This document shows positions 59,206 through 64,000 of a stretch of DNA of 64,000 nt, one piece after another. The stretch is from Aerococcus viridans (GTDB taxonomy: Bacteria > Bacillota > Bacilli > Lactobacillales > Aerococcaceae), in the NCBI RefSeq assembly GCF_001543285.1, contig NZ_CP014164.1, positions 1,302,001-1,366,000 on the forward strand. Reading direction: 5' to 3'. The position numbers were made by a program, and so were the translations under genes. The notes under the pieces are model-generated. The model was given only the letters and a program-made list of their open reading frames with translations, was not told where the DNA came from and made no database searches. Positions within the stretch are counted from its first letter, which is position 1. Each line of letters starts with the position of its first letter.

Positions 59206-59982
59206 TTATTCTGTGATGTTTAATGCTTTACCTTCGAAGATGGCGTCGTAGAGATCTTGATAGTCTACTTGAACGAATTCACCTTCTGTTAGGGCATCCG
59301 GTAGTATCAATTGCCCAATGCGTTGTCTATGTAATTGCACGACTTCACAATCAACTGCATGGAACATGCGCTTAACTTGGTGGTACTTACCTTCTGCAAT
59401 GACCACACGGGCTAAGGATTGGCCAGCTTCTTCGTCTACTTGGTCGATGAAGAGTTGTGCTGGCTTTGTTTTTTCACCTTGGCCAATGTCCAAGCCTTTT
59501 TCAAATTGGTCAATATGCTTGTCTGATAATAACCCATCAACAAGCACAGCGTATTCCTTTTCCACGTGTTTCTTAGGGGCCATTAAGGCATGGTTGAACT
59601 GGCCATCGTTAGTGATCAGTAGCAGACCTGTTGTGTCTTTGTCTAGGCGTCCAACTGGAAATGGTTGGTAGGTTAAGATCAGGTCTTCTGGTAACAGGTC
59701 AATCACAGTCTCCCACCGGTTGTCTTCGGTTGCAGATATCACGCCGTCTGGCTTGTGCATCATGATATAAACATAAGGTTCATAGACGAGTTCTTGACCA
59801 TCCACTTCCACCTTGTCCTCTGTTACATTGACTGGTTGATTGGGCTTCTTGGCTACAGAACCATTGACATAAATAGCGGATTTTTTGATTAAGGTCTTCA
59901 CATCACTCCGGCTATAAGGAGTCATGCTAGAGACAAATTTATCTAAACGTTGGGTGTTCTTCCCTGCCTTTTTATTTGTCAT
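59206..59982 (-). CDS. rsuA: 16S rRNA pseudouridine synthase, RsuA/RluB family
   Basis: 258 residues. S4 domain (RLDKFVSSMTPYSRSDVKTL, about 10-65), then the catalytic domain with FPVGRLDKDTTGLLLITNDG (catalytic Asp in GRLDKDT), HALMAPKKHVEKEYAVLVDG and GKYHQVKRMFHAVDCEV. Modifies U516 or a related site of the small-subunit rRNA. Starts inside the last codons of the upstream flippase gene (11-base overlap). Confidence 0.93.
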   Translation of the reverse strand: MTNKKAGKNTQRLDKFVSSMTPYSRSDVKTLIKKSAIYVNGSVAKKPNQPVNVTEDKVEVDGQELVYEPYVYIMMHKPDGVISATEDNRWETVIDLLPEDLILTYQPFPVGRLDKDTTGLLLITNDGQFNHALMAPKKHVEKEYAVLVDGLLSDKHIDQFEKGLDIGQGEKTKPAQLFIDQVDEEAGQSLARVVIAEGKYHQVKRMFHAVDCEVVQLHRQRIGQLILPDALTEGEFVQVDYQDLYDAIFEGKALNITE

Positions 59983-61792
59983 AGCGGCCCATTCCTAATT
60001 TCGCACGAAGCATTTTGGCCTTATCGCCAAGTAGTGTATCTAATAGTTTAAAGCGTAAACCACCAATGACATAAACCGCTACCCCAACACCAGCTACAAT
60101 CACGATTTGGACCACTTGGTGCACAAGTGATATTTCAGGTGATAAGATAGTGCGTCGTAAGAATTGGTTGACTAACCAAGTGGCAATACCCATAGCACCT
60201 GATAACAAAGCAATGCCCTTGATTTGGCCTAGAACTTCAACTACTGATAAGTTGATACGGACTTTTAGGCGCCACAAGTAGAATACAGCAATTCCGATAA
60301 AGGCTGTTCCTGTAGCTAATAAGGCACCTGAAGTGCTAAACATCGCTAGGAAAGGTGCTTGTAGGACCAATTTAAGTGTTACCCCAAGTAACATACCCAT
60401 AATAGCGTCTTTAAAGAAGGACATGGCTTGCAGCATGGCAACCAATACTGAAAAAAGCCCCATAGTCACAGCTACTGCTGCTGATAATTGTAATAGTGAG
60501 GTACCTAGTGGATCGTGGGTAAAGATGATCGCGTACAAGGGCTCAGCTAAAACCGCCATCCCGATTGCAGATGGGAACATGACTAGGGAGAATAATTTCA
60601 AGTTGTGGCCGATTAACCCTTTTGTTTCTGGAAAATCTTGTGTGGTATGTCGGTCAATACGTTTTGGCTGTGCTTTGTTTTCCAGCTTGGCCTCGATACC
60701 CCTTTTCTCTTCTGAATAGGTAGCTGAAATAACAGCGATGGATGTCGAACCGATGGCAACCGCTAGGGAAACGATGATGGTCACGAGTTTATTGGCGTTG
60801 GCACCGAAAATGGCGTATTCATTGATTAATTGATCATGTGAAAGATGAGAAACCCTTTCCATTATCGGCATATAGGTGTTGGTATCGACTAAACGGGATA
60901 GTTCGATTGCTGAACCGGAAACGATGAATGGAATAGCAATCATCACGATTTCGAGTAATAGATTTTTGGAAGAGACGTAGGTTTCTTCCTTAACCGCGTA
61001 CAATTCTTCTTCCTTATTGTAACCTTTGCGGTAGCGCATAAAGAAGAATACCAATGTGGCTAAGGCTGCTAGTGCCCCAACGAAGGCCGCAAATGTTGAG
61101 TGAGTTACAGCTTTGACCATTTCACCGTTATTGATCACACGGATGATGTAAACCGCCCCTAACATGTATAGGACACGTAAGATTTGTTCAGTAATTTGTG
61201 AAATCGCGGATGGCTTCATATCTTGGTGCCCTTGGAAGTAACCACGGATAACTGAAATTGTTGGTAGAACAACTAAAGCTGGCACCAAGGACCGAATAAC
61301 TAATACTACTGAATCGAAATCACGGGCTGGTGTTGATTGGGCCAAAATGGGTGCGAATGTCCAAAGTAGGACACCACCTACTAAACCAGTAACTGTCATC
61401 AAGGCTAGACCCGCCTTGAACAAGCGGTTGGCTGTTTTATAGTAGCCTCGTGCATTATAATAAGCCATTTGTTTAGCGATTGAATCTGGTACCCCGGCGA
61501 TTGTAATAGACAAGAAAATCGCGTAGTAACTATACCCAATATTGAACAAGGAATTGGCTTCATTGGCGATGTGCGGTTCACCCATCCATTTGTACCAAGG
61601 CATGATGTAAAGGACCCCTAAGATCCGTGACACCATTGAGGCAATGGTCATCCAAGATGCCCCAGCATTCATTTTTTCTTGTGCGCTGGCACTTGGTTTT
61701 CTAGGTGGCAGATCAAGTGGATCCACTTCTTCAGGTTGAATCACTTCTTCCACTTCATCAGTCCGATTTAAATTCGGATCGTCTATACCCAT
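59972..61792 (-). CDS. ytgP: MurJ/YtgP-type lipid II or polysaccharide flippase
   Basis: 606 residues, about 14 membrane spans after an acidic N-terminal tail of 40 residues with PLDLPPRKPSASAQEKMNAG. MOP-superfamily start GASWMTIASMVSRILGVLYI MPWY and MAYYNARGYYKTANRLFKAG. YtgP of Bacillus and streptococci is the MurJ-type lipid II flippase of peptidoglycan synthesis; a teichoic-acid or polysaccharide role is the alternative. Coupled with rsuA, an arrangement common in Lactobacillales. Confidence 0.88.
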   Translation of the reverse strand: MGIDDPNLNRTDEVEEVIQPEEVDPLDLPPRKPSASAQEKMNAGASWMTIASMVSRILGVLYIMPWYKWMGEPHIANEANSLFNIGYSYYAIFLSITIAGVPDSIAKQMAYYNARGYYKTANRLFKAGLALMTVTGLVGGVLLWTFAPILAQSTPARDFDSVVLVIRSLVPALVVLPTISVIRGYFQGHQDMKPSAISQITEQILRVLYMLGAVYIIRVINNGEMVKAVTHSTFAAFVGALAALATLVFFFMRYRKGYNKEEELYAVKEETYVSSKNLLLEIVMIAIPFIVSGSAIELSRLVDTNTYMPIMERVSHLSHDQLINEYAIFGANANKLVTIIVSLAVAIGSTSIAVISATYSEEKRGIEAKLENKAQPKRIDRHTTQDFPETKGLIGHNLKLFSLVMFPSAIGMAVLAEPLYAIIFTHDPLGTSLLQLSAAVAVTMGLFSVLVAMLQAMSFFKDAIMGMLLGVTLKLVLQAPFLAMFSTSGALLATGTAFIGIAVFYLWRLKVRINLSVVEVLGQIKGIALLSGAMGIATWLVNQFLRRTILSPEISLVHQVVQIVIVAGVGVAVYVIGGLRFKLLDTLLGDKAKMLRAKLGMGRYDK

Positions 61793-62130
61793 ATTTATTT
61801 AGCTCCTTATACAATAAATTTGATTTATTTCAATTTTTTATATTTATTTATCTTTGAAAAATACTTAGCTTTCATTTTATATAATACCTACCGTCATTTC
61901 AATCATCATCAGATTAAAAAGACCTTAAATTTTAAAAGAAAGGCTGTAAAATTTGGCCTTTTGGCAACTATATAGTAGGCCTATTATATCAGAAAATCTG
62001 AAGTTGAATTCACCAACTCGCCAACAATAGTGGCATGCGATATTACTAACAACTAACAGCTTCGACTACCTTCAATTTAAAAGGTAATGATAAGTAAAAC
62101 TTTAGTCGCAACAAATTAAACTTTCCAAAT
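61793..62130. other. Gene-free stretch upstream of the flippase gene
   Basis: About 340 AT-rich bases without a supported frame; must contain the flippase promoter. Weak palindromic stretches (for example AGTAGGCCTA near 61975) have no clear meaning. Confidence 0.5.
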
Positions 62131-62173
62131 AAAAACTGACAGTTATGTCGTCTACACAACTGCCAGTTTATGA
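62131..62173 (-). terminator. Terminator of the pyridoxamine kinase gene
   Basis: AAACTGACAGTTATGT and ACAACTGCCAGTTT form a long stem with few mismatches; TTTTTATTTGG follows on the minus strand. Confidence 0.8.
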
Positions 62174-62185
62174 TTTGTCTGAATG

Positions 62186-63049
62186 TTATTGTTGGTTAGC
62201 TTTTAATTTTGATACGAAGTTAGATAAGTCGCCTAAGAATAGTTCAAATTGTAAACCATTCATCATAACATCTGGATCATCTAATGATTTTTCGATAATT
62301 TTTGGAATGTAGTCCACAGCTAATTGGCTAGCCACTTTAACAGAAGCACCATTTGCTAATGCACCAACAAAGATTGAACCGAAGATATCACCAGTACCGT
62401 GGAATTTACCACCGATAAATGGTCCAGTTGCTAAACCTTTTTCACCAGTCTCTACGTCCAAGTAGTAAGCACCAGTTTGACTTTCACCGTCATATCCTGC
62501 ACCAGTTAATACAACTGAAGCATTGGTTTGTTTACGAACTAATGTTAAGAATTCGTCAATTTTTTCTTGTGGCCAGATACCTTCAGTGTAGTCCACACCA
62601 TACAAGAAGCTCGCTTCTGTTTGGTTAGGCATAATCACATCTGCCATCGCACATAAATTCAACATTTCTTTAGCATATTCTTCGTCAAAACCGTAGTAGA
62701 AGCTACCATTGTCAGCCATAACAGGATCAAGATAGAATTTTGCATCATCTTTTAATAATTTTGGCAATTCTTTCTCTAAAAACTTGATTTGGCGAACGCT
62801 ACCTAAGTAACCTACATATGCTGCATCAAATTTTAAGTCAAATGAGTGCCAATGATCCACGATTTTTTCCATTTCATCAGTTAAATCTAGAAATGTGAAT
62901 CCTTCAAATCCAGGCCCCGTATGTGTTGACAACAAGGCTGTTGGTAAAATAGTTCCTTGCAGGTGCATACTTGATAGAATAGGTAATGCCACTGTTGTAG
63001 AACATTTACCGAAACTAGAAGCATCGTGAATAATTAAAATATTTTTCAT
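62186..63049 (-). CDS. pdxK: Pyridoxamine/pyridoxal kinase (PdxK/PdxY-like)
   Basis: 287 residues of the ribokinase-like fold: NILIIHDASSFGKCSTTVAL start, LSTHTGPGFEGFTF, YVGYLGSVRQIKFL, FYLDPVMADNGSFYYGFDEE, MPNQTEASFLYGV and the anion hole with catalytic Asp in GGKFHGTGDIFGSIFVGAL. The HDASSFGKCS start and DPVMADNG are typical of PdxY-like enzymes rather than ThiD. ATG 63049 follows GGGAGATG. Monocistronic behind leuS. Confidence 0.88.
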   Translation of the reverse strand: MKNILIIHDASSFGKCSTTVALPILSSMHLQGTILPTALLSTHTGPGFEGFTFLDLTDEMEKIVDHWHSFDLKFDAAYVGYLGSVRQIKFLEKELPKLLKDDAKFYLDPVMADNGSFYYGFDEEYAKEMLNLCAMADVIMPNQTEASFLYGVDYTEGIWPQEKIDEFLTLVRKQTNASVVLTGAGYDGESQTGAYYLDVETGEKGLATGPFIGGKFHGTGDIFGSIFVGALANGASVKVASQLAVDYIPKIIEKSLDDPDVMMNGLQFELFLGDLSNFVSKLKANQQ

Positions 63050-63112
63050 GTAAAATTCATCTCCCATTAATTAAAACTAACCATATTATACACAAGACAG
63101 CTATGATGTCTA

Positions 63113-64000
63113 CTAATTTGCCACAATATTAACTAGTTTGTTTGGTACTACGATTTCTTTGCGAATTGTTTTACCAGCAATTGCTTCTTGCACTTTCTCG
63201 TTTGCATGGGCAATTTCTAACAATGCTTCTTTGGCACTATCATTAGGCACTTGTAATTTCGCTTTGATTTTACCATTCACTTGAACAACAATTTCGATTT
63301 CATCGTCAACGATCATCGCTGGATCAAATGTTGGCCAGTCTACGTATGAAATACCAGGTTCGTTTCCAACAATTACCCACATTTCTTCTGCTAAATGCGG
63401 CGCGATTGGAGCAATCAATTGAATAAAGCCTTTCACGTATTCATAGTATAGGCTTTCAGCCTTATTGGCTTCATTTACAAATACCATCATTTGAGAAATG
63501 GCTGTATTAAAGTGTAGGTTGTCAAAGTCTTCCGTAACTTTTTGAACAGTTTGGTGGTAAACTTTGTCTAATTCACCAGTGTTCATTGTCGTAATACGGT
63601 CACGCATTTTGCCATTTTCATCAACTAGTAAACGCCATACACGTTCTAGGAAACGACGAGAACCTTCAAGGCCATTCTCAGACCAAGCGATTGACGCATC
63701 TAGAGGACCCATGAACATTTCGTATAGACGTAAGGTATCTGCCCCGTATTGGTTGACTACATCGTCAGGATTTACAACGTTCCCTTTAGATTTAGACATT
63801 TTCTCATTACCTTCACCAAGAATCATCCCTTGGTTATAAAGTTTTTGGAATGGTTCTTCATTTGGTACTACACCTAAATCATACAAGAACATATTCCAAA
63901 AACGTGCATATAGTAAATGCAATACCGCATGCTCAGCCCCACCTATATACAAGTCCACATTGTACCAGTAGTCTAAAGCTTCTTTGGGAGCAAATTCATT
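63113..64000 (-). CDS. leuS: Leucyl-tRNA synthetase, C-terminal part (5' part outside window)
   Basis: About 296 residues are visible, open to the right edge of the window. The catalytic KMSKS loop is in [20 protein letters not shown], preceded by [20 protein letters not shown]; then the anticodon-binding helical domain and the C-terminal domain with [20 protein letters not shown] and [19 protein letters not shown] frame start at 63958 is only an internal GTG. Standard class I LeuRS end. Confidence 0.97.
   Translation of the reverse strand, partial: NEFAPKEALDYWYNVDLYIGGAEHAVLHLLYARFWNMFLYDLGVVPNEEPFQKLYNQGMILGEGNEKMSKSKGNVVNPDDVVNQYGADTLRLYEMFMGPLDASIAWSENGLEGSRRFLERVWRLLVDENGKMRDRITTMNTGELDKVYHQTVQKVTEDFDNLHFNTAISQMMVFVNEANKAESLYYEYVKGFIQLIAPIAPHLAEEMWVIVGNEPGISYVDWPTFDPAMIVDDEIEIVVQVNGKIKAKLQVPNDSAKEALLEIAHANEKVQEAIAGKTIRKEIVVPNKLVNIVAN

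Noticed and set aside
1..64000. CRISPR array, rRNA operon or replication origin
   Set aside because: No regularly spaced short repeats with unique spacers, no rRNA sequence and no DnaA-box cluster were noticed; the 118-119-base array at 58.7 kb is a variable structured repeat, not CRISPR.

Overview
The window is about 40% GC and looks like the chromosome of a low-GC Lactobacillales bacterium. Pointers are the complete mevalonate operon (mvk-mvaD-mvaK2-fni), a Phe T-box in front of pheST, PurR-type boxes near guaA, LemA/DUF2207, YlxP, TrmO, PepV and IS30/ISL3 elements. Aerococcaceae (Aerococcus-like) or Carnobacteriaceae would fit; this is inference from gene content, not a database match.

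Layout. 1-9 kb: the 5' part of a membrane GGDEF protein, the DUF2207-LemA pair, an FAH-family hydrolase with the tRNA methyltransferase TrmO, a DnaQ/BRCT exonuclease, small conserved proteins and a 2-hydroxyacid dehydrogenase. 9-14 kb: a one-chain amino-acid transporter with two substrate-binding domains, YbaK, YccF, a frameshifted HAD phosphatase and a decayed VOC gene. 13.9-24 kb: carbohydrate/glycerophosphate block: an RpiR-Gfo/Idh-HAD operon facing two more Gfo/Idh oxidoreductases, then an Ugp-like ABC importer with a glycerophosphodiesterase. 24-28.5 kb: GNAT, relic ISL3 transposase, shortened RpiR gene, an Ohr/OsmC gene next to a Crp/Fnr regulator with an FNR-type operator in the Ohr promoter, and an IS30 element.

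28.7-34.4 kb is a mobile island ending at the 3' end of guaA. It is the lysogeny module of a deleted prophage: xis-like and Cro-like genes leftward, repressor, ImmA-like, TM2 protein, lipoprotein and a DUF6414-like protein rightward, then a tyrosine integrase. Replication and structural genes are missing. The divergent control region has repeated operators and a folded, tRNA-like segment.

34-46 kb: guaA, the mevalonate operon, AzlCD, an orphan double-ATPase ABC protein, murB, a small membrane protein, GNAT and tsaE. 46.2-48.7 kb: decayed HigBA toxin-antitoxin genes and an intact ISL3-family element with inverted repeats and a perfect 8-bp target duplication, inserted between pta and its terminator. 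The non-coding arm of this IS folds into a 20-bp stem enclosing two hairpins with complementary loops. 48.7-64 kb: pta, a gluconate-type kinase, T-box-pheS-pheT, HxlR, HD protein, rRNA methyltransferase, pepV, rsuA, a MurJ/YtgP flippase, pyridoxamine kinase and the 3' part of leuS.

The most unusual signal is a family of about 110-nt structured repeats: three regular tandem copies plus a degenerate fourth between pepV and rsuA (58.68-59.17 kb), and a single copy behind fni (40.47 kb). Stems are kept while their sequences change, so they look like a structured RNA or RNA-like mobile repeat. No rRNA gene, complete tRNA gene or CRISPR array was seen.
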